From Hedera helix (lineage: Eukaryota; Streptophyta; Magnoliopsida; Apiales; Araliaceae): a stretch of DNA of 64,000 nucleotides. The stretch spans positions 10,701,533-10,765,532 of the forward strand of contig OX359282.1 in assembly GCA_947179155.2 (NCBI GenBank), in the 5' to 3' direction. This document shows, piece by piece, positions 11,987-22,252 of this stretch (the stretch's first letter is position 1; each line of letters starts with the position of its first letter). The position numbers and the translations under genes are program-made. The notes beneath the pieces were generated by a model, which saw nothing but the letters and a program-made list of their open reading frames with translations, ran no database searches and had not been told where the DNA came from.

Positions 11987-13872
11987 CTTTGTTCAACTCT
12001 CTATAGTCGATATAAAGCCTGAACGATCTATCATTCTTCTTAACAAATAGCATCGGTGCTCCTCATGGAAAGACATTCGACTGAATGTACTTCTTATCTA
12101 ACGACTACTACAATTGAACCATTAGTTCCTTCATCTTTACAGGCACCATACGATAGGAAGCTTTCAATATCGGTGTTGTTCACGGTACTAGATTTATAAC
12201 AAACTCAATCTCCCGGTTTGGTGGTAGACCTAGTAGTTCTTTCGAAAAAACATCCATAAACTCATTTACTATAGGTATCTGCCCCATTTCTTTTACCTCC
12301 TAGGTAGCCACTATATAGCACAAAAAACCTACACATCCTTTTCTTAACAATCTCTTGGCCTGCATCATCGTCAGGCTACACAATTGTCTCAAAGATTTGC
12401 TACCATAAAATACTACCTTTTACTTCTTTGGAGTTAACAGGTTTACACACTTTTACTGACAGTCTATAACTACACCATGATTGAATAACCAATCCATTCC
12501 TAGGATTACATCAAATTCTCCTAGCTTAATCGGAATTAAATCCACCGACATCTTATGTCCCTTTATATTCACGTAACAATTTCTATGCACATACATAAAA
12601 TGAATTATTTCTTTGTTTGCTACTTCTATATCCAATGGGGATTCAAGTTTCTCTTGGCGTAATTCTAATCTTTGGACAAATTCAATAGATATAAAAGAGC
12701 AAGAATCAAATAATATATGTGCATGAATATCGTTGACTGGGATAATACCAGACACCGCATCTCTAGACATCACTGCATCTTGAACTGTCAAGTTGAATGT
12801 CCTTACTGTTGGTCGGTTAGGCTACGTCGGTCTTCCAATGGTCAGCTTATTGTCGCTTCCCTTTCTATCTCCTCATCTAGATCCTTTTTTCGGATAATTC
12901 TTAACCTGATGATCCATAGAACCACAAATGAAACATCCTCGGTTCTACTTCGGGTTGGGATAGTTAGGCAAAATATGCCCTTCCTACCCACAGTTGTAAC
13001 AAATTTTCTTCCCCTTCATGCAAACACCCTGATGGTTCTTACCACAGTTTCCACATATTGTACCCTTTTTCTTTCCTTCTCCTTGAGTGTTCCCAATATT
13101 GCTGTTATTATTGTTTCACTTCCTTTTACTAGAATTACTTCCCCCACTACTACCTTCTCGATTTCCCCCTTCGCTCTTCTTATCTTTCTTTTCCAAATTA
13201 TACTTCATCAGGGCTTCATTCCCCCCCCCCCCCCAGCTATTATCGCTTTCTCTAACTGTGTTGTGAATAAGTTTATTAGTAAAATAGAAACTCTACTATA
13301 TATCTATGGCTTCAATCCTAACTCTAACCTTCTTGTCTTGCGTTCTTCGGTGTCCACTTGATGTGGAGCAAATCTTGCTAGTTCGTTCAATTTGGCAGCA
13401 TAATCAGCTACCGTCATTTCCCCTTATTTAAACTCTAGAAACTTAACTTTCATCCTCACTTGCATGCTAGTCAGAAAGTAGTTTTCAAAGAATAGCTCAT
13501 TGAAACTATTCCATGGTACAATTCATTCTCCTGTTCAATTCTTGTTAGCTTTCCACCAGTAGTTAACTTCCCATTTCATCATGAAAGTAGAGAAAGCTAT
13601 TTTCTGTTCTTCACTTACACATGCAACTTTGAATACCTTCTCCATCTCTACCACCCAAGTTTGGGTTTCAATCAGGTTCGTTGTTCCTTTGAATTTTGAT
13701 GGTCCAACTGCATTGAATTCCTTAAAACTAGCTTGTGGAGCTACTACCAGAGTTGGGTTGGCTATAGGTGCTTTTCTCCCTTGTATAGCTCCTACCAACA
13801 TTTCTACGAAATGCTGCATTGGGTCAATTAGACCCCTCTTGTCGTTCACTGACTCCTCTTATGCGACATGTT
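11987..13872 (-). pseudogene. Degraded Ty3/gypsy gag-protease-RT
   Basis: The minus strand encodes a diverged relative of the intact Tekay polyprotein at 22253-26815. Bases 11987-12090 give the RT start (LFVKKNDRSFRLYIDYREL). Bases 12453-12791 give the protease region (SVDLIPIKLGEFDVILGMDW). Near 12880-12960 lies a zinc knuckle (CFICGSMDHQVKNY) whose last cysteine has become tyrosine. Bases 13300-13849 give the capsid (KFKGTTNLIETQTWVVEME; AKLNELARFAP). The protease catalytic box is damaged: FDSCSFIS replaces the DSGAT-containing form, a three-codon loss. Frameshifts, stops and a 14-base C run at 13221-13234 confirm it is dead. The rest of pol is missing at the copia border. Confidence 0.88.
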
Positions 13873-14184
13873 GTTATCTACGCAGCGGAATTTTTTGCTT
13901 TATAGTGTTATCTCAACATTTATCTTCAAGCATTTAATGTATTTAAACATCTAAACATTTTAGGGCACATTTTAATAAAACTCATTTATATTCATATGCC
14001 AATAACTCAGTGCATAACACTTTACATACATTGCATACTGCTATAAACGTTCCAATATCCCTTTGTCTTGAACAAAAGAAAGGACTAGTACAAAAGTATT
14101 CTAAACATCCCACAACTGAACAAAAGTTGGGATTACAATTAATACATAAACACGTACTACTATAAACATTGCTAATAACCCAAA

Positions 14185-14544
14185 TCATCCAAGCATGCCA
14201 TGCTGGATAGCATCATCATACTCCTGACGACCAATGCGATCTATCAACTATTAACTCATAGCGTGACGAGTTTGTCCTTCCTCTATCGGGTACCTGTACA
14301 CCTTATTCTTCCATCTCCCAAAAGCTGTGTTGAATGCATAGTTCATGGAATCCATCCTAGCCTTCTTGGCTTGGGCCTCCCCCTCTAAGTGATCCACTTG
14401 CCTAGTAGACCTACTCCATGCCTCTTCAATCCTGATCTTATCGACAATCTCTAAGTCAAACTCGGCCTTTATGGCCTCATTCTCTGTCTATAGCTCAGCT
14501 CTCTTTTGCTCCGCTTCTTGGTACCTCTCACTCAACTCAGTAAT
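14185..14544 (-). pseudogene. Remnant of extra coiled-coil ORF upstream of gypsy gag
   Basis: Upstream of the degraded gag on the same strand, one reading frame with three in-frame stops matches the C-terminal half of the ORF at 21251-22000. Shared features are RIEEAWSRSTRQV against RIENAWGRANRQV, MDSMNYAFNTA against IDDMEYAFKCA, a YR..EEGQ motif, and RQEYDDAI against RQEFEDAM near the end. The N-terminal half is lost where the copia LTR begins at 14545. That the match is at protein level, while the DNA is well diverged, argues that this ORF was once a functional part of the gypsy lineage. Confidence 0.78.
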
Positions 14545-15518
14545 TGAAAGTAGTATGCCCTAAAGCCAATCACATTTGATGTGATATGCATATAATTTGT
14601 AATCTTATTCGTTTATTAATAAAAGTATCAATGCATTTCTTTATTCATGATTAATTAGTTGAATTAATTAAATGGATAAACCCATAGTTTTCGAGCAATG
14701 CTTTTAGAACCGTGATGAAGATCATGGTATTAAGATCTAAATTCAAGATAGCTCAAAACTAAAATTATTCCTAATCATTGGATCACTAAAAATGGGATTA
14801 GTAGATTCGGATAAATTGATACATACTATGCTTGCTCTTACGAAGAGGATGATTGATCTCATAATCATTTGTCTAAAGACACTAAAGCAAGTATGTAGGT
14901 GCTTATTAGATAATAAGTTCATTGGACGTGATTTACTCAAGAAACACCTACTGGAGTTTTACTTTTCTATTAATAGGAGTTCCTTATGTGATAGTCATAC
15001 ACGTGATCATTCGACTTGAGATCATCATAGTATCTTGTATGTACTGAGTTATACTTTGACATATTCCTCAAGACTTGTGTAATGACCATGAATTTTTTAG
15101 ACATTGTAATTATATTTATTAAATAATTAGCAATTAATTAAAAAATTTGTACTAATTAATTGTACATTAAATAATTGAATGAATATACTTGTGTATGTGT
15201 GTATTTATTTAAAGTGATAAAACAAAGTGTATAATTAATTAAAACAAGTCTAATTGGATTATATTTTAAATCCAAATGAGGTATTAAGCTAGGTCAAATT
15301 AATTTACCTAGTAGTCCATGTAATTAATTAAACCTTAGTCCATGTAATTAATTAAATGAGCCCAATACTTGATTTAATTAAATGTATCATAGGTTATTTA
15401 ATGTTAGCCCAATGTAATAAATAAATTGAGCCCAAATAAATTAAATGAATGAGCCCAACTTATTTAATTCCTAAGTCCAAACTGGATCCCAATAGGAAGT
15501 CAAAATATTGGTCAATGG

Positions 15519-15520
<2 letters not shown>

Positions 15521-15570
<50 letters not shown>
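15521..15570. repeat. (TA)n microsatellite
   Basis: About 25 uninterrupted TA/AT units inside the solo LTR. Confidence 0.97.
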
Positions 15571-15571
<1 letters not shown>

Positions 15572-15813
15572 CTATAAAACTAAAGCAAAAATAGGGAATT
15601 TAATCCTATTTTACTGAGAATGAAGGGGGCCCACATGGGGGTGGCTTGATTGCTCATTGTTGCTTCTTTTGTACACAAAGATTTGGTGGTTCAACCACCC
15701 TAGTCAATCACCTAGTCATTCAAGTAGTCAATCAATCCAATAGTAATCCTAATTATCTTCTAATTTCACCAACACTAGTGGATTAGGAGAGTTGATGAAG
15801 GATTAGCAAGGGG

Positions 15814-15823
15814 CTATATATAG
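15814..15823 (+). promoter_or_regulatory. TATA box of Tekay-type solo LTR
   Basis: 'ctatatatag' preceded by GC-richer 'agcaagggg'. The second solo LTR has 'ctataaataag' at the equivalent place (33374-33384). Likely core promoter. Confidence 0.55.
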
Positions 15824-16974
15824 AGTGCTCTACTAATGTTTTATATTAGTTGGTCATTTGTAAGCAATTCTAGAGAGAAAAGAGATAACATTTCCAAGAG
15901 AGAAATAGAGTATACACTTGTGAGTAAGGAAAGTGCTAGAGTAGGATCTTGGTGACTGTCAAGTAGCTTCATAAACTACTTTGGAAGGAGAAGAAGAAAA
16001 GCATCCAAGACCCTAAGGTTCAAAAGTGCTCCAAACCCTTTTTATTTCGTTTTTATAGTCTATATGTATTTTAAACAGTTAAAATATATTTTTAACCGAT
16101 CAAAAGTTGTTTTGATAGTCTAAAAGTCTTAAACTATGTTATATATGTATATTCATGGTTTGATATGTTTAAATCATGTTTTTGTATGAGTAGTATTCAT
16201 AAAAATGAAAGAAATGTCTATATTGAACTTTATCGGTAAAACTCTAAATGACTATGTGTTATTTATTGTTGTAACTTAAAATGTATAAGTTGGAAAGTTG
16301 ATTTCTAGAGCTATAAAGTTACATGTATAAGTTTTTAAGAAAATCCAACTTGAACCTTTCAAAAATATGGAAAAATGATGATGTTAGGGCTTTTACCGCA
16401 AAACATGTTATTTTAATGACCTAATGTACAAACAACCCACATTGTGGCTATTTTTCATAACCAAAACTTTTTCAAAAATTTGATCCAATGATGGAATATT
16501 GTATTTTAAGAAAATACGAATCAATCGATACCAATTGGAGGTCATTTGGATTTATAGATTTTATTTTATTCAAATTTTAATCAAATGAGCAAAAGTTGAA
16601 AAATCTAAAAATGACAATTCAGTAGATTCTGCCACTTAGGGGTCAGGGCCCTAGTTCCTTTGTTATTTTGGGGGCGGGGGCCCCAGTTACTGTTCACAGA
16701 CGGATCTTTTTAATTTTGGGTCAGGTCGATTCGTTATAAACGGGTCGGTTCAGATCATTTAAGTCCAAAATAGATAAAAATATTTTAAAATTAATATAAT
16801 TAATTTGAGACCCAATAAAAATATATATATATTTATTTATTATTTGGATATTAAATAGTAACCAAGGTAAATAAAAAGGTCTTGAATGTGATTAATTACT
16901 ATTTAATTGATATTAAATAATAATCAAAATAAAAAGAGATAATAACTAATTATTTATTTTAAATAATAAAGATA

Positions 16975-17215
16975 GTTAATAAAATATTATTAAATGATTA
17001 ATAATATTAGAAGTTTAACAAAATATTATTAAATGATTAATAATATTAGAAGATTAATAAAATATTATTAAATGATTAATAATATTAGAAGTTTAATAAA
17101 ATATTATTAAATTATTAATAATATTGAAAGATTAATAAAATATTATTAAATGATTAATAATATTATAAAGCTAATAAAATATTATTAAATTGTTAATAAT
17201 ATTAGATAAGAGTTG
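16975..17215. repeat. Palindromic AT tandem array in solo LTR
   Basis: About seven copies of a ~36 bp unit containing 'aatattattaaatgattaat'. It is the same family as at 765-1090 and 34434-35010. Confidence 0.85.
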
Positions 17216-18884
17216 AAGCTATATTAAATAATTAGTATAGGTTTTATGTTATTGAAATATTATCAAGTAATGATAATATTTTCTAAGTGTTTTATATACC
17301 CTTAATTATTTAATTATGTGGTTAAATGTTAGATATGTAAGATGTATAGGGGTTACCATATGAATATATATATATATATATATGATTCTAATTTAAAGAT
17401 CAACTTGAATACTTGTTAGATCTATTCAAAGAGAATTAAATTGAATTAGTTAGCAGTAATCAACGTACGAGGGAAGTTTTCTTTATCCTTACTCAAATTC
17501 ATATTGAGCAATTTCTTTAAACCTATTCAATTATTGTTGAGCAAGTCTTTACACTTGTATTTACTTGCCAGAACTTTAAGTAGTTTAATTCTTTAAAATT
17601 ATTCCACATCATTAATGTTATTGTATTCGCACATAGTGCATTTGCAAATGTATAGTTCATTAATTCCAGAACTGTTTAAGAAAGTCTAAGCTAATTGTTT
17701 CAGCTAGACAATACATGTTAAATTCATCACATTGAATATTTTAAAAGCTTATCCAAATCATTGGTCGGTGCGGATTCTTATAGTAAGACTGAGAATGAAC
17801 AACCCTAAATAAGGGGAATTTTTATCTGCCGAAAAATCGAATTTGCGCAAGATGTCTGAATGTTATGCATATACATAGGGTACAAGAGGCTGATCCCCTT
17901 GCGTACCAGATTTTTGAGGTGTCATATATATATATATATATGTAATATCCAGGATATTATGACATGTAAAAAGTTTAAATAAATAAAATGTGTGTATTTT
18001 AATTATTTAAATTAAGCAATTAATGTGAATTATATATAAATTAATTATGGAGGTATATTTTTATTACGATTATTAATTTAAAAATGTATGTAATGAAAAG
18101 AGGATTAATATTAAAAATTAATCCTAAATTAAATTAAAGGTTAATGAGGTAGTTAATGAAGTCAAAATTATTAATTATGGGTTAATTTATAAATATGAGG
18201 AAATTTGGAGATTATTAAGAAAGAAATTATATATAAAAATAAATATATATATATATTTTTATAAGGAAATATAATTATATGTGAAGGAAGGTGATATATA
18301 ATTTATACAAGAAAATAAATTTATTACAGAAAAGGTTGATAATTATATAAATTATACAAAATTTATATTGTATAGTTTATATAAAATATATATAAAGTGG
18401 TGAAAAGAATAATAAATAAATATGAATAATTTTTATTTTAATAAAATAATGTATGTTTATGCAAAATAGAATTACTTCTATTTTGTGAGATTTAATATTT
18501 TGTGGGTTAAGAGAAATTGTTATAATACATAATAATTAATAATTAAATTATGTATATATTATGTAGTAATAGAAAATACATGTATGTTTACGAAATGTAT
18601 ATGTAACAAAGTTGAAAAATAGAAAAATATAATTTTATTAAATTATGAGTATTATTTTATTAATTTTGGAGGTATAAAATGTTTCATATAAATACATGCA
18701 TGTCCTTGTGCGTGTACAAAATTTATCAAATAAAGTACCCCAAAAATATATAAATATTAATTATAAATTATTTTATGAATTTTGGTAAATTAAAATAAAT
18801 ATTTTACATACATTCTATAAAATATTTATTACCCAAATTAACTGCGTAATGTATTAAATGAGCACGTATGCGTTGAAATTTACT

Positions 18885-18907
18885 CACCGACTTAGACTAA
18901 GTCGGTG
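18885..18907. repeat. Perfect 23-bp palindrome in Tekay LTR
   Basis: 'caccgacttag' and its exact complement around a single central A. Repeated in the right LTR at 27805-27827. It lies about 50 bp upstream of the TATA-like run and could be a protein-binding dyad or a hairpin. Confidence 0.8.
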
Positions 18908-18953
18908 GAATCAAAAGGAAAAACTTAACAGCAATTAAGTGGTGGCAAGCATG

Positions 18954-18963
18954 TATATATATA
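18954..18963 (+). promoter_or_regulatory. Candidate TATA box of Tekay LTR
   Basis: 'tatatatata' followed some 35-60 bp later by CA-rich sequence (accaaacacacaaaccaaac) and then CT-rich sequence, a plausible transcript start region. Other TA runs exist in this LTR, so the choice is uncertain. Confidence 0.35.
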
Positions 18964-19340
18964 TGCATGAATAAATAAATAAGGATAATAAAACATAACC
19001 AAACACACAAACCAAACAATACTATCTCTCTTTATCATCTTCTCCGTCACCACCACCCGCCATCACCGACCATCAACGCCACCACGAGTAGGAGAGAGAA
19101 GGAAATTCTCAGTTATCCGAGTGTCCGCAAAGTTTTCAAAGAAGGTATAAAATAAACTATTTGAATTAATTATTTGATTTTTGGTGATAAAATAATTATA
19201 TGAAAAATTTGCAAATAATTATATACTTGTTCTAAATAATTTTTAGTTATGTGTTGATGAATTATTTTGTGTTTGGAGTAATTATGTTGGGAAAATAATG
19301 ATCAAAATGGTAGAAAATCTGTTCTGGTTGGCTGTTATTA

Positions 19341-19550
19341 ACGCCGCCGAGAAAAAAAAAAAAAATTTTGGCCGTCCGCGCATTGCGCGCGGCCAAAAAA
19401 TTTTTTTTTTTCCGGAACCGGCCTTTAAACGACGCCGTTTTGGGGCAGAAAAGGTTGGCCGCGCATTGCGCGGTGAACAGTATCCGGGTGCAGAGCAAAC
19501 GACGTCGTTTTGGCTGGACAGGGGGCGGCGCGCGCAACGCGCGGCCGACC
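19341..19550. repeat. GC-rich inverted-repeat island in Tekay LTR
   Basis: In an otherwise AT-rich LTR this stretch carries several short hairpins: 'gcgcattgcgc' twice, 'ggccgtcc...gcgcgcggcc', 'cgcgcgcaacgcgcg', and ACGACG/CGTCGT words. The right LTR repeats it at 28261-28470. Similar GC patches occur in the related LTRs near 34185-34320, 43377-43480 and 53866-54030. Confidence 0.75.
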
Positions 19551-21038
19551 GACTTTCTGCGAAATTACGGTTTTGCCCTTCGTTCCGGTTTTCAGCTTAT
19601 TTACGAAAATGCCATTGGAAGTTAATTTAATTAAAATAAATGTTTAAAAATTGATAAAAATTATATAAAAATCATATAAAATCAGAAAAATATATAAAAA
19701 TGTTTTATAAATTAAATTTAATAAATTTTCAATTTTGAAGAATAATTTCAATTAATCATTAAATATTTAATAATGAGAATTAAAGGAATATAATTAGAAT
19801 TAATAACCAAAAATAGGTTATAATTAATTATAAATACCCATATAGAGCCGATGGGTAGAATAATTAGGTTATGAGTGATATTAATTATATAAATTAATAT
19901 CGTGAGTTACTAAATAATTATTATTTAATTATGTTATTATTATAGGTTGCTCAAGAAAGGAAAATTTAGCTATTAAATTAGTAAACGGACATCGAGGCAA
20001 GTTCCTAAACCCTAACTTTGAACCATTAATTATGTGTTAGATATTAGAATCTTTATTGAGCTTTATTTCCTAAAGTTTCATTATTATTCCATTTTCATGA
20101 ATATTAATTTCTGTTGATATTGTGGATTATTCAATTGAAATTCCCTTTTATTACACGCATTTATTCGTACATGCCATTCATAAGGAACCATAATTGTTGG
20201 CCAGTGAATTGATAATTATGAGTCTAGACCATTTGTTCGGCTAGACTTTTGGTATAATAAAATTTCAAATTACTCTTTATTGATAAGTGCTGAACCAAAC
20301 CAAATTGTTTTGGTGCGGACTCTTAGAAACTGAGGTGAACAATCATGTTCCAAGGAATAAAGTTGTTAAAGGTCTTAAATTTGAAATTCCGTGATATGCG
20401 GTAATATGATGTGCACAATCATAGGTACGAGAGGCTGATCACCTCGAGTACGGACTTAAGGTTTTATGGTCTTTATGACACATACAGGTTATCAATATTA
20501 TTATTGAATAACCTATGTTCAATGATATTGTGACCCTCAGTATAATGTTCAATTATCATGTTTCAAAAGACAAATTCCTCAGTTACTTTCATTCATTTGA
20601 AATGGATTCATGTTACCTTATTATTATAAATTCTTTTTCTCATATTGTTGTTATGAAATTCATTATACTTGCTGAGCACTTCGGTTGCTCATTCTTGCTT
20701 AACTAATGTGACGCAGACAGAGATGTTAAACCGGAAAGTATAAATAAGAAAGACAAGGGCAAAGAAAAGATGGCAGATTGAAGAAATGATGAGTGTCCCT
20801 CGCTAATAGTCTTAAATCTATTTTGTGACTGTAGATGTTAAATATGTATTATAGTAGTGTTGTTTGTATATAAAGGTTGATGACCTTGGGAGTTGATTAG
20901 ATATCTGTTGTAATATGTTGAACCTTAATGAGTGTAATATATAATGCTTTTAGAATAGTGGTAAATGAAGTTAGATTATCTGAATCGTGAGCACCAAATT
21001 CGGGGTTCAAGGAGCTTGAATTTGGGGGCGTCACAGGA

Positions 21039-21050
21039 TGGTATCAGAGC
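21039..21050 (+). other. Tekay primer binding site (tRNA-iMet)
   Basis: TGGTATCAGAGC, three bases after the 5' LTR end, the exact complement of the plant initiator-Met tRNA 3' end. Confidence 0.95.
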
Positions 21051-21070
21051 TGAAAGATTTACGACTATAG

Positions 21071-22252
21071 GTGAGGGAAAACCTTGGTATGAACTAGGTA
21101 TGAGTACGCAACTCAAATCGAGTTTAGGGAAAAAAGGAAAGTAGGGAATTTAGGATGTCCGAAAGTCAATAAATTATGTGTTATTTAAAAGTTATTATAT
21201 AATGGTTAGATTAATGTTGATAGAAGATTATCGTATTCTTGTTTTATAGGATGACAGAGACAGGCGAACCAAGTGGGGCTAGGATTGAAGAAGAAGATAT
21301 TAGGGATATACATGTAGTACCTGAGCGAGTAATTGCTAGTCCACCTATGTCTGAGCCAGGGTCAGAGTATGAACCAGACTTTGAACCAGAAGAACATATG
21401 GATGTCAATGAAGGAGAAGAAGGAATAGGAGGATCTTCTGAAGGTACTCCTCCCGAAAACTTAGACCCAAATGAAGAGCTAATAGCTAATGCCATAGACA
21501 CTATCAATGGTTTAGAAATTCAGGTGGCCGATCTTACACACCAGGTACATGAGTTAGAAGCCCAAGATGTAGCTCAGAATATTGTGTCCCAACAAAGAGA
21601 GGAAGAACTTCAGAACCTCACCCAACAGAAAAATGAGGTAGTAAATAAATTAGGCCAAGCTGAGCATAGAATCGAAGAGTTGTCTACAGAAAGACAAATT
21701 CTTGTTGATAGGTTGAACAGAGAGGTGGCAAATAGGACAAGAATTGAGAATGCTTGGGGCAGAGCAAATAGACAGGTAGGCCTCACAGAAAAGGAAGTGA
21801 GAGCTAAACAAGTAAAAATAGATGATATGGAATATGCTTTTAAATGCGCGTCAGAAAGGGCACAACACAGGATTCGATACTTTAGAGTGGAGGAAGGCCA
21901 ATATTGGCGGGATATTGATCGCGATGTGGCGATCAACATTATAAGACAAGAATTTGAAGATGCAATGAGGAGGGCAATGAACACGTGGAATATGGGATAG
22001 TGTGATACTGAGATATATGTATATATTGATGTTTATATAAATAGTATGAAACCCTACTTTTGATGTAAATAGCAGGGATATGATATGTAAATAGGATGTA
22101 TGTGTGATCTGGGGTATGTAGGTATCTTGTAAAATAGTTATCTGCTAATGTAAATATTTGAAGGGTAATGTTAGAAGGTATGTTTTGATATAAATTGTTA
22201 ATTCTGCATTGCAATATAGTAATGTAAATTAATATAAAATTTATATTTCAGA
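21071..22252 (+). promoter_or_regulatory. Candidate splice sites governing the two Tekay ORFs
   Basis: The leader has consensus-like donors at 21071 (atag|gtgagg) and 21098 (ctag|gtatga). Acceptor-like sites end at 21249 (gttttatag|g) and 22251 (tatatttcag|a). ATG follows after one base in both cases: 21251 opens the extra ORF and 22253 opens gag-pol. The 22001-22252 spacer is AT-rich, as plant introns are, and has no other feature. I infer that gag-pol could be expressed from a transcript spliced past the extra ORF. No transcript evidence is available here. Confidence 0.45.
21251..22000 (+). CDS. Extra coiled-coil ORF upstream of gag (ORF0)
   Basis: A 249-residue protein when started at the ATG just after the acceptor-like site. 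An upstream ATG at 21239 would add four residues. The N-terminal third (to about residue 75) is acidic and proline-rich (SEPGSEYEPDFEPEE), probably disordered. Residues about 80-190 are rich in E, Q, L, K and R with heptad-like spacing, a probable coiled coil. The C-terminal part carries the conserved words RIENAWGRANRQV, YAFKCASERAQ, VEEGQYWRDIDRD and RQEFEDAM. There is no zinc finger, membrane segment or catalytic motif. It lies between primer site and gag on the same strand. The degraded gypsy element at 14185-14544 keeps a diverged homologue in the same position, so it is a lineage trait rather than a chance ORF. Function unknown; a structural or Gag-accessory role is speculation. Confidence 0.85.
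   Translation: MTETGEPSGARIEEEDIRDIHVVPERVIASPPMSEPGSEYEPDFEPEEHMDVNEGEEGIGGSSEGTPPENLDPNEELIANAIDTINGLEIQVADLTHQVHELEAQDVAQNIVSQQREEELQNLTQQKNEVVNKLGQAEHRIEELSTERQILVDRLNREVANRTRIENAWGRANRQVGLTEKEVRAKQVKIDDMEYAFKCASERAQHRIRYFRVEEGQYWRDIDRDVAINIIRQEFEDAMRRAMNTWNMG

Larger units (their letters stand above)
17941..21035 (+). repeat. Tekay 5' LTR
   Basis: 3,095 bp, near-identical to 26861-29955 at a constant offset of 8,920. Contains a 23-bp palindrome (18885-18907), a TA-rich possible TATA region (18954-18963) and a GC-rich hairpin-forming island (19341-19550). Short ORFs in the GC island are not considered genes. Confidence 0.97.

Noticed and set aside
12717..13361. 214-codon open frame on the plus strand
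   Set aside because: It is antisense to the degraded gypsy protease, knuckle and gag, whose minus-strand translation matches known domains. Its own product is a low-complexity serine/leucine sequence.
19262..19630. Overlapping 85-110 codon frames on both strands, repeated at 28182-28550
   Set aside because: They arise from the GC-rich inverted-repeat island in the LTRs, occur on both strands and in several frames, and are not near a plausible start context.
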